Source: a bacterium (lineage in GTDB: Bacteria > Elusimicrobiota > Elusimicrobia > Elusimicrobiales > UBA9959). From it: a DNA stretch of 59,496 nucleotides. Under the pieces are notes generated by a model. It made no database searches. It was not told the origin of the DNA and saw only the letters and a list, made by a program, of their open reading frames with translations. Numbering within the stretch: position 1 is the stretch's first letter; the number at the start of each line of letters is the position of its first letter. A program made the translations under genes and the position numbers. Positions 44,456 to 52,965 of the stretch are shown piece after piece. The stretch covers positions 1-59,496 of the forward strand of contig JAJYJH010000013.1 in assembly GCA_021789695.1 (NCBI GenBank), in the 5' to 3' direction.

Positions 44456-46162
44456 ATGCAACTCTTCCGGTCTCCCGTCCTTCTGGCCTGGCTCGCCGCG
44501 GCCTTCACCGGGCTGATCTTCTTCCGCTTCAAGGCGGAGGAGAGCCGCCTTTCCGCGGCGCGCAGGGTCCTGGGCCCGGCGTTCGAAAGCCTTTCCTCCG
44601 GCCCAGGCGCGGCGCGCAGGAGACTGCGCGGCCTGCTCTATTTCGCCGCGCTGGGGCTGCTGGTCCTGGCGGCGGCCGGGCCGCAGTGGGGGGTGGAGCT
44701 CGCCCCGGTGACGGACCTGAAGGGCAACGTCGTGGTCGCGGTGGACGCCTCGCTCTCCATGGCCGCGCGGGACCTGAAGCCGGACCGCATGGGTAACGCC
44801 CGCCTGCTGCTGGACGCCATCGCGCAGAAGTTCTCCGATTACCGCGTGGGGATAGTGGCCTTCGCCGGGACCGCCTTCGTGCAATGCCCGCTGACCACTG
44901 ACGAGGACGCCATCTCCGACTTTGCCGACACCCTGAGGCCCGGCATGATGCCGGTGCAGGGCACCGATTTCTCCGAGGCGATAGAGACTACCCTGCGCAT
45001 GCTGTCGCGCTACGGCGGGCAGAAGGTCATGGTCCTGATTACCGACGGAGAGGACCACTCCACCGGGCTGGACGAGGCGCTGGCCGACGCGCAGAAACAG
45101 GGCCTGAAGATCTTCACCGTCGGAATAGGCACCGCCGACGGAGACCTGATTCCGGTCACGGACGCCTCCGGCAACACCGTGACCTATAAGAAGGACAAGA
45201 GCGGCAAAACGGTCGTCAGCAGGCTGGGAGAAACCACGCTGATGAAGATAGCCAGCAGCACCGGAGCGGCCTACCTGCGCTACACCGACCCCGGCGCCGC
45301 CGCGGACTCGGTGTATTCCGCCGTCTCGGCGCTGGACCTGCAAAAGAGCAAGGGCAGGGGCAGGGCCGGGCACAAGAACCGCTTCCAGTGGCCGCTTTCT
45401 TTGGCGCTGGCACTGCTTTTGATAGAATTTATGGTGATGGAGAAGGGCTTCAGGCTAAACCTCCGCCTGCCCCGCCTGCCGGGCCGCTTCGGCAAGGGGG
45501 CGCTCGTCCTCCCGCTGCTGCTGCTGCCGCTGGCCGGGGCGCGCGCCGCGGGGCAGGGCGCCGAGGCCCGCAAGGGGAACTCGTCCTACGCCGCCAAGGA
45601 CTGGCAGGAGGCGGTGGAGCATTACAACAGGGCCCTGCTCAAGGCGCCGGCCGACAAGCGGCTCAATTTCAATATCGGCGACGCCTATTACCGCATGAAC
45701 GACTACGACAAGGCCGCCGACTCCTTCGGCGAGGCGACGACCTCGCGCAAGATAAACGACAGGGCCTATTACAACCTGGGCAACGCTCTTTTCAGGAAGA
45801 AGGACCTTCAGGGCGCGATAGCGGCCTATCGCGACGCCATCAACGCCGACCCTAAGGACCAGAACGCCAAGTTCAACCTGCAGGTGGCCCTGGAACAGCA
45901 GCAGAAATCCTCTTCCAACGACAAAAAAAAGAAGAACGGCGCGCAGAACAAGCAGAACCAGAAACAGGGTTCAGGGAAGGACAAGCAGAAACAGCAGAGC
46001 GAACAGCAGAAAAGACAGGCCCAGGCCCGCGAGCAGAGCAAGCAGATACTGGAGATGATGAAAGAAAAAGAGAGATCGGAGCAGCAGGACCGCCAGAACA
46101 TGATGCAGGCCGCCATGCGCCAGGGCAAGCAGCAGCAGCCCGACAGGCTGGAGGACTGGTGA
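44456..46162 (+). CDS. BatB-BatC fusion: VWA domain plus TPR repeats
   Basis: 568 residues. Residues 1-320 are BatB: two N-terminal helices, VWA domain with MIDAS DASLSMAARD, GTDFSEAIE and LITDGEDHSTG, and a helix near 305-325. A second hydrophobic segment (about 340-360, ALVLPLLLLPLAGARAAGQ) resembles a signal sequence retained inside the fusion, after which BatC follows: TPR repeats (about 368-470, NSSYAAKDWQEAVEHYNRAL; RAYYNLGNALFRKKDLQGAI) and a Lys/Gln-rich, low-complexity tail (480-568). In most Bat operons BatB and BatC are separate genes. Confidence 0.9.
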   Translation: MQLFRSPVLLAWLAAAFTGLIFFRFKAEESRLSAARRVLGPAFESLSSGPGAARRRLRGLLYFAALGLLVLAAAGPQWGVELAPVTDLKGNVVVAVDASLSMAARDLKPDRMGNARLLLDAIAQKFSDYRVGIVAFAGTAFVQCPLTTDEDAISDFADTLRPGMMPVQGTDFSEAIETTLRMLSRYGGQKVMVLITDGEDHSTGLDEALADAQKQGLKIFTVGIGTADGDLIPVTDASGNTVTYKKDKSGKTVVSRLGETTLMKIASSTGAAYLRYTDPGAAADSVYSAVSALDLQKSKGRGRAGHKNRFQWPLSLALALLLIEFMVMEKGFRLNLRLPRLPGRFGKGALVLPLLLLPLAGARAAGQGAEARKGNSSYAAKDWQEAVEHYNRALLKAPADKRLNFNIGDAYYRMNDYDKAADSFGEATTSRKINDRAYYNLGNALFRKKDLQGAIAAYRDAINADPKDQNAKFNLQVALEQQQKSSSNDKKKKNGAQNKQNQKQGSGKDKQKQQSEQQKRQAQAREQSKQILEMMKEKERSEQQDRQNMMQAAMRQGKQQQPDRLEDW

Positions 46163-47997
46163 AGCGCCTCCTGCGTTCCGCCTCCGCCGCGGCCCTGCTG
46201 GGCGCGCTCCTCTGCGCCCAGGCCGCCGCGCTCCTGACCGTCACCGCCGAGACCGACCGCGACTCGGTGGAAATAAACGGGAACCTTTACCTGACCGTCA
46301 CGGTGGCGGGGGATTCGACCAGCGTGCCGGAACCCAAGCTGCCCAACATGCAGAACTTCAACGTCTACTCCTCCGGCCGCAGCCAGAGCATCTCCATCAT
46401 AAACGGCAAGATCACGACTTCCGTTTCCTTCACCTACATCCTGACGCCGCGCTTCATAGGCGCGCAGACCATACCGGCCATAACCGTTTCCAACGGCAAG
46501 GAGACCGCAGCGACGCAGCCCATCTCGGTGAACGTAACAAGGGCCTCTCAGGGCAGCCGGCAGTCCTCCCGGCCGGTCGCGCAGCAGCGCCCGTCGCGAG
46601 CCGCCAGGAACGCGGCGAAGAAAGGAGAACAGCTCTTCCTGAAGGCCTCGGTCGACCGCAGGTACGCCTACGTGGGGCAGCAGATCGACCTCAGCATAAA
46701 GTTCTATACCTCGGTGCCGCTCTCCTCCAACCCGCAGTACGTGCCGCCCTCCTACAAGGACCTCATCTCCGAGGACCTGCCCCCCGTGCGCAACGGGGAG
46801 ACGGTGATAAACGGGACACGCTACGCCTACAGCGAGATAAAGGAGGCGCTATTCGCGCTTACCCCCGGTCCCGCCGAAATCGGGCCCGCCAAAGTCGTCG
46901 CCCAGGTTCCTTCCGACGAGCCTGTAGATCCTTTCGATCCCAATTTCTTCCAGAAGTTCATGTCGATGAGCGGGATGCAGGGCCAGAGTATGGAGTTCAA
47001 CACCAACTCCATAAAGCTGGAGATCAAGCCGCTTCCTCCCGGGGCGCCGGCGGATTTCGACGGGGCGGTAGGCGAATACACGATAGCCGCGACAGCCGAC
47101 AACCAGGACGTCAAGGCCGGGGAGGCTATAAACTTCTCGGTTACGGTGGCCGGCAGCGGCAACCTGAAGGCGGTCACCGCCCCGAAGTTCCCGGACCTAC
47201 CCGGCTTCAAGGTCTTCGACACGATGAGCTCGTTGGACATCAGCAAGGAGCACGACGTAATAAGCGGCAAGAAGATCTTCACCTATATCCTGGTCCCGCG
47301 GGCGGCGGGGCGCAGGGCCGTTCCTCCGATAAAGTTCGCCTTCTTCGACCCGAAGACCGGTTCCTACCGCGAACTGCAGACGGCGCCAGTCTCCTTCGAC
47401 GTGGCCAAGGGCGACGTTAACGCCCGCGCCGTCAACTTCAGCCAGGCCTCGGCGGCCCCGGTGACCGCCTCCGGTTCCGACATACGCTACGTCAGCGACG
47501 AGTCCTCCGGAAGCACACTGCCGCTGCTCGCGGCCTCCGTGCTGGGCCTCCCCTGGTGGGTGCATTCGGTTCCGGCAGTCCTGCTGCTCCTCTCCTTCTG
47601 GCTATCCCGCCTGAACCGTTTCAAGCTGGCCAACCCGCTACTGTTCAAGTCGCGCCGGGCCAGGGGAGACGCCGCGCGCGACATAGGCGCCGCCGAAAAA
47701 CTTATAAGCGCGGGAAACCCCAACGAGGCGGTCTCGCTGCTCTATGACTCCTTCCAGGACTATCTCTCCGACAAGTGCGGCATCAAGGTAGGGGCTTTCA
47801 CGATGAAGAAGGCCGCGGACCTGATAAAGCAGCGCTTCCCCGGGGTCAGCGAGCGTTCCCTGCAGGAGATACGCGAACTCTGGGAGGCGCTGGAACTGCG
47901 CCACTACTCTCCGGACGCCTCCGGAGCGGAAGGCGCCTCGGACCTGGCGAAGAAATATTCCCTGCTGCTCGAGATGCTCGAGAAGGAACTGAAATGA
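46159..47997 (+). CDS. batD: BatD oxygen-tolerance family protein
   Basis: 612 residues beginning at GTG 46159, which overlaps the BatB-C stop (GTGA). Signal peptide (about 1-24), then BatD-type tandem Ig-like domains (VTAETDRDSVEINGNLYLTV; AYVGQQIDLSIKFYTSVPLS; ATADNQDVKAGEAINFSVTV), a helix (about 458-482, LPWWVHSVPAVLLLLSFWL) and a cytoplasmic helical domain (about 510-600, AVSLLYDSFQDYLSDKCGIK). Its role in cell-envelope stress is inferred from the Bat family of Bacteroides and Leptospira. Confidence 0.92.
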   Translation: MKRLLRSASAAALLGALLCAQAAALLTVTAETDRDSVEINGNLYLTVTVAGDSTSVPEPKLPNMQNFNVYSSGRSQSISIINGKITTSVSFTYILTPRFIGAQTIPAITVSNGKETAATQPISVNVTRASQGSRQSSRPVAQQRPSRAARNAAKKGEQLFLKASVDRRYAYVGQQIDLSIKFYTSVPLSSNPQYVPPSYKDLISEDLPPVRNGETVINGTRYAYSEIKEALFALTPGPAEIGPAKVVAQVPSDEPVDPFDPNFFQKFMSMSGMQGQSMEFNTNSIKLEIKPLPPGAPADFDGAVGEYTIAATADNQDVKAGEAINFSVTVAGSGNLKAVTAPKFPDLPGFKVFDTMSSLDISKEHDVISGKKIFTYILVPRAAGRRAVPPIKFAFFDPKTGSYRELQTAPVSFDVAKGDVNARAVNFSQASAAPVTASGSDIRYVSDESSGSTLPLLAASVLGLPWWVHSVPAVLLLLSFWLSRLNRFKLANPLLFKSRRARGDAARDIGAAEKLISAGNPNEAVSLLYDSFQDYLSDKCGIKVGAFTMKKAADLIKQRFPGVSERSLQEIRELWEALELRHYSPDASGAEGASDLAKKYSLLLEMLEKELK

Positions 47998-48740
47998 GGA
48001 AACTGCTTTTCATCCTCCTGCTGGCGGCTCCATGCGCGGCGTCCGCCTACGACAGCGGCGAACTGGCGGAGTTCAACGACATGTACCGCACCGGCCGCTA
48101 CCAGGAAGCCCTGGACGGCTACAACAAGATAATAGCCGCAGAGCCGCAGAACCCCTGGGGCTACTACAACGCCGGCAACGCGCTTTACCGGCTCAACCGC
48201 ATAGGCTCCGCGGTCTACGACTACTCCAAGGCCTTCCTGCTGGACCCGCGCTCCCAGGACATAAGGGCCAACCTGGACTTCGCGATGCGGCAGACCGGCC
48301 AGAGGCTTGTCCCTGAAGGCGCCCCGGCCTCTCTCCACTACCTCTACTATTTCCTGTCCTACATGGAGTTGAAGGCCCTGGCGCTGCTGCTGTTCTGGCT
48401 GGCCTGCCTGGCCGGTGCCGCGGCCTTCCTGCTTGACGGCAACAGATGGGCGCCCTCGGCGGGCCGCGGCGCGCTGTCCGTAGTCGGCGCGCTGCTGCTT
48501 ACGCTGGCCTGGCTGGGCGCCAGACAATCCTCTCCTTTTTTCGACGCGGGAGTCGTTACCAAGGCGGGGGGAACGCTGATGCTGAGCGGCCCCGGGGATA
48601 ACTTCAAGACCTACGCTTCCGCGCCCGAAGGGCGCCTGGTCAAGATCCTGGACACCGGCGACGAGACATATTACGAGATAGGGCTCGCCAGGGAGGGGAT
48701 AAAAGGCTGGGCGCTGAAGAGCGACATAGACAGACTGTAA
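47994..48740 (+). CDS. batE: BatE: TPR and SH3-like membrane protein
   Basis: 248 residues from ATG 47994 (overlaps the BatD stop). The longer frame upstream reads through BatD coding sequence and was trimmed. Signal peptide (about 1-17, ending AASAY), TPR helices (about 24-95, MYRTGRYQEALDGYNKIIAA; GYYNAGNALYRLNRIGSAVY), two membrane helices (about 118-138, 150-167) and a C-terminal SH3b-type barrel (about 175-248, TLMLSGPGDNFKTYASAPEG). Final gene of the operon. rpiB follows 10 bases later with its own ribosome-binding site. Confidence 0.9.
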   Translation: MRKLLFILLLAAPCAASAYDSGELAEFNDMYRTGRYQEALDGYNKIIAAEPQNPWGYYNAGNALYRLNRIGSAVYDYSKAFLLDPRSQDIRANLDFAMRQTGQRLVPEGAPASLHYLYYFLSYMELKALALLLFWLACLAGAAAFLLDGNRWAPSAGRGALSVVGALLLTLAWLGARQSSPFFDAGVVTKAGGTLMLSGPGDNFKTYASAPEGRLVKILDTGDETYYEIGLAREGIKGWALKSDIDRL

Positions 48741-48750
48741 GGATATACCC

Positions 48751-49200
48751 ATGAAAATAGCCATAGCCAGCGACCACGCGGGATACCCGCTCAAGGCGGC
48801 CCTGCTGCAGCGCTTGAAGGAGTTGGGCCACGCTCCGGTCGACCTCGGCACCGACTCCGCCGACAAGCCGGTAGACTACCCGGACTTCGCCGAGAAGGCG
48901 TGCCGCGAAGTACTCTCCGGCCGCGCAGAGCGCGCCATTGTCGTCTGCGGCTCCGGAGTAGGGGCCTGCGTGGCCGCCAACAAGATAAAGGGGATACGGG
49001 CGGGCCTCTGCCACGACACCTATTCCGCCCATCAGGGAGTGGAGCACGACAACATCAACGTGCTTTGTCTTGGCTCGCGCATCATAGGCACGGCCCTGGC
49101 CTTCGAGATAGTCGAAGCCTTCGTCAAGGCGGTCTTCTCGCAGGGCGAGCGCCATAAGCGCCGTCTTGCCAAGATAGACAGACTGGAGAAAGAACGCTGA
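48751..49200 (+). CDS. rpiB: Ribose-5-phosphate isomerase B
   Basis: 149 residues, the normal length. It interconverts ribulose-5-phosphate and ribose-5-phosphate (pentose-phosphate pathway). N-terminus MKIAIASDHAGYPLKAALLQ, catalytic Cys in VVCGSGVGACVAANKIKGIR (about 68-87), and HDTYSAHQGVEHDNINVLCL with the conserved His/Asp/Asn. AAGGATATACCC precedes the ATG. A basic tail (GERHKRRLAKIDRLEKER) is usual for the family. Confidence 0.97.
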   Translation: MKIAIASDHAGYPLKAALLQRLKELGHAPVDLGTDSADKPVDYPDFAEKACREVLSGRAERAIVVCGSGVGACVAANKIKGIRAGLCHDTYSAHQGVEHDNINVLCLGSRIIGTALAFEIVEAFVKAVFSQGERHKRRLAKIDRLEKER

Positions 49201-49217
49201 ACTGCCGGCGCCTCGCG

Positions 49218-49247
49218 TTGACCTCCGGCGGCCAAAAAAGTTATACT
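49218..49247 (+). promoter_or_regulatory. Strong promoter of the small-protein unit
   Basis: -35 TTGACC (49218-49223), 18-base spacer, -10 TATACT (49242-49247). The start would be near 49254, giving a leader of about 195 bases. Confidence 0.65.
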
Positions 49248-49253
49248 GCTACA

Positions 49254-49449
49254 AGGGGTAGATTATACTTTCTGGAAACTTAAAACAGCGCGGAACCCGG
49301 GTCTAAAAGACCGCCGGGACACATTCGGCTCAGGTGCGTTTTAAGGCTTCACCTGAAATATACCCCCTGGACAAGGCCAGCAAGGAAAGGCCGTCCAGAT
49401 AAGGCGGGACCGGGGAAAGGGTCCGGCCTCAAACTCGGAGGGAAGCGAA
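49254..49449 (+). ncRNA. Structured leader with four consecutive hairpins
   Basis: Four stems in a row: (1) 49296-49318, CCCGG-GTCT paired with AGAC-CG-CCGGG, two-base bulge; (2) 49330-49356, TCAGGTG/CACCTGA, 13-base loop; (3) 49367-49398, CTGGAC-AA-GGCC paired with GGCCGTCCAG, two-base bulge; (4) 49402-49429, AGGC-G-GGACC paired with GGTCC-G-GCCT. A single-stranded stretch with GGAGGG (49437-49442) follows, 7 bases before the ATG. The order of stems, strong promoter and clean Shine-Dalgarno look like a regulatory or stabilising leader. It matches no riboswitch core I know. Confidence 0.55.
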
Positions 49450-49785
49450 ATGCTTAAGTTAGCCGTGAAAAAGACCACAAAGACCAACAATAAAACGCCC
49501 AAGACGAACGTCGTCAACGCCAACGAATACGTTGTCGTGGACTATCCGAAGAACCTGGAGACCATAACCTCCAGACATTACTCCGTGCGCGTGGGCACAA
49601 GCGACTGCACCGGAGTGGACATCTCCATAAACGACCAGCCATGGCAGCCCTGCCGCCACGCGGTGGGCTACTGGTGGTTCGACTGGCACAGCTACCAGCC
49701 CGGCACCCACCAGCTGGTGGCCCGCATGCACAAGCACAACGGCGAGTACCTGATCTCCAAGCGCCGCCGCTGCAAAGTAGCTTAA
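49450..49785 (+). CDS. Small protein of unknown function with its own structured leader
   Basis: 111 residues. A basic, Lys/Thr/Asn-rich N-terminus (about 1-22), then a beta-sandwich-like domain (about 26-105) with SRHYSVRVGTSDCTGVDISI, a Trp-rich run HAVGYWWFDWHSYQPGTHQL and a basic ending (ISKRRRCKVA). It resembles an Ig-like or carbohydrate-binding fold; two or three cysteines may matter. No signal peptide, so the location is unclear. It is monocistronic: strong promoter, long hairpin leader, GGAGGG and a terminator, which suggests high or tightly controlled expression. Not recognised as a known family. Confidence 0.75.
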   Translation: MLKLAVKKTTKTNNKTPKTNVVNANEYVVVDYPKNLETITSRHYSVRVGTSDCTGVDISINDQPWQPCRHAVGYWWFDWHSYQPGTHQLVARMHKHNGEYLISKRRRCKVA

Positions 49786-49810
49786 CCGGGACCGCTGCGG
49801 GGTCCTGTAC

Positions 49811-49870
49811 AACAGCAGCCGTCTTTTCGGAGCCCTCAGCGACGGGGCCCCCTTTAGGTGGCTGTTTTGT
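49811..49870 (+). terminator. Terminator of the small-protein unit
   Basis: AACAGCAGCC (49811-49820) pairs with GGTGGCTGTT (49857-49866), 9 of 10 positions including one G-U, with a GC-rich 36-base loop and a T-rich run (TTTTGTT) at its end. A second hairpin GGACC/GGTCC lies at 49789-49805. Confidence 0.6.
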
Positions 49871-49888
49871 TAGTTGCAGAATGGGCCC

Positions 49889-50920
49889 ATGAACACACAC
49901 CGCGCACATAAGACCAGGATACTGGCCACCCTAGGCCCCTCCAGCTCCTCGGCGGCCGTGCTGCGCAGGCTTTACGAGGCCGGTCTGGACGCCGTACGGC
50001 TCAACTTCTCGCACGGCACCGCGGCCTCCCACGCGGCCAACGTCGGGCTGGTGCGGGAACTAGGCCGGAAACTGCGCCGGCGAGTGGCCGTACTGCAGGA
50101 CCTGAAAGGCAACCGCGTACGCATAGGCGCCCTGAGAACGCCGCTCGAGCTCAAGAAACGCCAACAGGTCTTCCTGACCCAATCGGACGCGGCCGGGCGC
50201 TCCGGCGAGATCCCCTTTGACTACCGGGGCTCGCTGAAGGTCATAAAGAAGGGGCACTTCGTCTTCATCGACGACGGCAACATAGCGCTGAAAGTAAAGG
50301 CCGTAGGCAGGGATGCTCTTTCCTGCGAAGTGCAGACCGGGGGGACGCTTAAGGGACGCAAGGGCGTCAATATCCCGAGCGCGCACCTGGATTTCCCGTC
50401 GCTTTCCGAGGAGGACAGGCGCGACATAGTGTTCGGGCTGACCCTCAAGCCCGACTTCGTGGCGCAGTCCTTCGTACGCTCGGCGGCGGACATCCGGGAA
50501 GTGGCCAACCTGGTCAAGCCGCGCCTGCCGGCCTGCTGCATCGTGGCCAAGATAGAGGCCAGGGAGGGGGTAAAGAACCTGGAGCAGATAGCCGAAGCGG
50601 CCGACGCCATCATGGTGGCACGCGGCGACCTGGGCGTGATGTTCCCGCTCTGGGAGGTCCCGATGCTCCAGAAGCGCATCATCCGCCTGGCCAACCGCCT
50701 CGGCAAGCCCGTCATCACCGCCACGCAGATGCTGGAGACGATGACGGAGAACCCGGTGCCTACGCGCGCGGAGGTCTCCGACGTGGCCAACGCCGTCCTG
50801 GACGGCACAGACTACGTAATGCTTTCCGCGGAATCCGCGGCCGGCAAATACCCGGTGGAGGCCGTGCGAATGATGAGCCAGATCGTCAGATACACCGAGG
50901 CTTGGCGCGCCAGGTTCTGA
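49889..50920 (+). CDS. pyk: Pyruvate kinase without the C-terminal domain
   Basis: 343 residues from ATG 49889 (an in-frame TTG lies 15 bases upstream). It makes pyruvate and ATP from phosphoenolpyruvate and ADP. A/B domains are complete: ILATLGPSS (start), [17 protein letters not shown], the lysine of [52 protein letters not shown] and [12 protein letters not shown]. The protein ends at about residue 343 where other pyruvate kinases add a roughly 120-residue regulatory C-domain, so classical allosteric control there is unlikely. Weak ribosome-binding site. Confidence 0.92.
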   Translation: MNTHRAHKTRILATLGPSSSSAAVLRRLYEAGLDAVRLNFSHGTAASHAANVGLVRELGRKLRRRVAVLQDLKGNRVRIGALRTPLELKKRQQVFLTQSDAAGRSGEIPFDYRGSLKVIKKGHFVFIDDGNIALKVKAVGRDALSCEVQTGGTLKGRKGVNIPSAHLDFPSLSEEDRRDIVFGLTLKPDFVAQSFVRSAADIREVANLVKPRLPACCIVAKIEAREGVKNLEQIAEAADAIMVARGDLGVMFPLWEVPMLQKRIIRLANRLGKPVITATQMLETMTENPVPTRAEVSDVANAVLDGTDYVMLSAESAAGKYPVEAVRMMSQIVRYTEAWRARF

Positions 50921-50957
50921 CCCGCGCCCGCCGGCCTAACCGGACAATTACGGGCCG

Positions 50958-50983
50958 AAAGTCCTATACGGGACAGGGACTTT
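50958..50983 (+). repeat. Hairpin after pyk
   Basis: AAAGTCC (50958-50964) and GGACTTT (50977-50983) arms with a 12-base loop, 37 bases past the pyk stop. No T tract follows, so a terminator role is uncertain. Confidence 0.45.
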
Positions 50984-51013
50984 AGACTCTAACGCGCCCC
51001 CCGCCGCCATTCA

Positions 51014-51019
51014 TATAAT
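51014..51019 (+). promoter_or_regulatory. Consensus -10 before the S41 peptidase gene
   Basis: TATAAT, 53 bases before the GTG start. No good -35 is seen at 17 bases, so this is a weak prediction. GGGAGG lies 6 bases before the start codon. Confidence 0.35.
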
Positions 51020-51072
51020 ACTACCTTCGCGATGCTGGCCGGCCCGTAGCCGGCCGCACAGGGAGGCTCAAG

Positions 51073-52869
51073 GTGAAAAGCAGCTTCAAACTCTTAGCGG
51101 CGGCGCTCGCGCTGTCCGTCTTCGCGGCCCAGGCCTCGGCGTCGTCCATTGACGAGCTGGAGGCCCTGGCCAAATCCGACCCGCAGGACTACGGCCGGAT
51201 CTACGACAAGGACCTCGCCTCCGATACCGCGGGCAGCCATCCCGCGATGACCGAAGCACAGCTCAAACAGACGATGATCTCGGACCTGGATTCCGTCAAA
51301 AACATGATACAGGCGCGCTACGCGCCTGCCGGCTGGAAGAAGGACCAGTACGGCTGGGATCTGGACGCCGAGGTAACCAAGGCCAAGGCTGAGATTATGG
51401 CTTCCCCGGACTTCGGAGTTAAAGACTACCAGGCCCTGTTGAAGCGCCTGCTGAACTCCATGAAGGATTACCACGTTTCGGTCTCGTTCTATTCCACCGA
51501 GATGGCCTATCTGCCGCTGGCGGTCTCAATGGCCGGCGGGCACTATTTCATCTCCGGCATCAACCGCAAGGCCCTGCCCGCGAACGTCTTCCCGTTCAAG
51601 GTCGGCGACGAGATTACCTCCTTCGACGGCAAGCCCGTAACCCAGGCCGTGGCCGAACTCGAAAAGCAGGCCGGGATGTCCGACGTGCCGGACACCGACG
51701 CCTCGCTGGCCGCGATGTTCCTGACCTTCCGGTCAGGAGCCTCCGGCACCCCGGTTCCGCAGGGCCCGGTCTCCATCGGCATCAGGCCGGAGGGAGCGGC
51801 GGAGCCTGCGCTCTACCAGATGAAGTGGCTTTACACCCCCGAATACATCGCTCCCCAGCCCTATGTGACCAGGGGCGCCCCGGGCTTGAGGATACCGATG
51901 TCCTGGCTGGGCATGATGATGGTGCAGGAGGACGCCGCCCCGGGCTCCGACCAAGCCTCCTACGGCCTCGGAGACAAGGACGGTTTCCTGCCGGACTTCG
52001 GGGAGAGGACCTGGACCGCACCGGCCGATAACTCCTTCCGCGCCTACGTCTATAAGTCTCCGGCCACCGGCAGGAACATAGCCTTCGTGCGCATCCCGAC
52101 CTACGCCGTCAGCGACCCAGAGAAGTCCGCCAAGGACTTCGCGGCGCTGGTCCCCGAACTGCAGGGGCGCAGCGACGCGCTAATCATAGACGAGACCGAC
52201 AACCCCGGCGGCATAGTGCTGTACCTCTACGCGCTGGCCTCGATGCTGACCGACAGACCGCTGGCCGTGCCGCGGCACTATATCACGCTGACCCAGTCCG
52301 ACGTCGCCGAAGCGGTAAAGTTTATACAGCAGACGGCCTCCGCCAAGACCGACGCTGACGCGCAGAAACTGCTGGGTCCCGACGTGGCCGGTTACCCCGT
52401 GGACTACGCGCTGCTAAAGGACTGGACCGGCTTCTACCTCTCCACGGTGAAGCAGTGGAACGCGGGCAAGACCATCACGGACCTGCTGCCGGTCTTCGGC
52501 ATTGCTTCGCTCAAGCCGGCGCCCGTGCACTACTCTAAACCGATCCTGCTGCTAACCAACCAGTTGGACTTCTCCGGAGGCGACTTCTTCCCGGCCATCA
52601 TGCAGGACAACAAGCGCGCGGCCACCTTCGGCGAGCGCACCGCCGGCGCCGGCGGCGTTGTAAAGGAGTACGCGCGCGACAACAATCTGCTGGGCGTGCA
52701 GAGCATACACCTGACCGCCACGATAGCCCAGCGCGCGGGCGGCGAACCCATAGAGAACCTGGGCGTGGTCCCGGACGTGCCGTACAAGGTCACCACGGCC
52801 GACGTGCAGGGCGGCTACGCCGGCTACTTAAAGGCCGCGGATGCGGCCGTGAACGCGCTGATAAAGTAG
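51073..52869 (+). CDS. Secreted S41-family (tail-specific-like) serine peptidase
   Basis: 598 residues from GTG 51073, chosen for GGGAGG 6 bases upstream and a clean signal peptide (about 1-23, ending AQASAS). A helical N-terminal region (about 25-135), a PDZ-like part (about 170-220, FPFKVGDEITSFDGKPVTQA), and the S41 catalytic domain (about 330-570) with ALIIDETDNPGGIVLYLYAL and the nucleophile serine in LTNQLDFSGGDFFP followed by GERTAGAGG. The substrate is unknown; S41 enzymes cleave C-terminal tails or process periplasmic proteins. Ends just before the promoter/terminator segment. Confidence 0.88.
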   Translation: MKSSFKLLAAALALSVFAAQASASSIDELEALAKSDPQDYGRIYDKDLASDTAGSHPAMTEAQLKQTMISDLDSVKNMIQARYAPAGWKKDQYGWDLDAEVTKAKAEIMASPDFGVKDYQALLKRLLNSMKDYHVSVSFYSTEMAYLPLAVSMAGGHYFISGINRKALPANVFPFKVGDEITSFDGKPVTQAVAELEKQAGMSDVPDTDASLAAMFLTFRSGASGTPVPQGPVSIGIRPEGAAEPALYQMKWLYTPEYIAPQPYVTRGAPGLRIPMSWLGMMMVQEDAAPGSDQASYGLGDKDGFLPDFGERTWTAPADNSFRAYVYKSPATGRNIAFVRIPTYAVSDPEKSAKDFAALVPELQGRSDALIIDETDNPGGIVLYLYALASMLTDRPLAVPRHYITLTQSDVAEAVKFIQQTASAKTDADAQKLLGPDVAGYPVDYALLKDWTGFYLSTVKQWNAGKTITDLLPVFGIASLKPAPVHYSKPILLLTNQLDFSGGDFFPAIMQDNKRAATFGERTAGAGGVVKEYARDNNLLGVQSIHLTATIAQRAGGEPIENLGVVPDVPYKVTTADVQGGYAGYLKAADAAVNALIK

Positions 52870-52872
52870 GTC

Positions 52873-52905
52873 TTGACACACGGGATATTTCTGCTAAAAT
52901 ATCCC
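52873..52905 (+). promoter_or_regulatory. Promoter-like sequence with a palindrome across the -10
   Basis: -35 TTGACA (52873-52878), 16 bases, -10 TAAAAT (52895-52900). A perfect inverted repeat GGGATATTT-CTGCTA-AAATATCCC (52882-52905) covers the spacer and -10. Transcription from here would run straight into the terminator at 52908, giving an RNA of roughly 44 bases. Confidence 0.45.
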
Positions 52906-52907
52906 TG

Positions 52908-52950
52908 AACCCGCGGCCCATATCAAAAGGGATACCGCGGGTTCTTTTTT
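52908..52950 (+). terminator. Terminator after the S41 peptidase
   Basis: AACCCGCGG (52908-52916), 18-base loop, CCGCGGGTT (52935-52943), then C and six T residues. Confidence 0.85.
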
Positions 52951-52965
52951 GCCTCCCCGCACGGA

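Noticed and set aside
49296-49429. Known riboswitch or T-box in the small-protein leader
   Set aside because: No match to TPP, SAM, cobalamin, c-di-GMP or glycine core sequences or T-box motifs that I could see. Treated as an unclassified structured leader.
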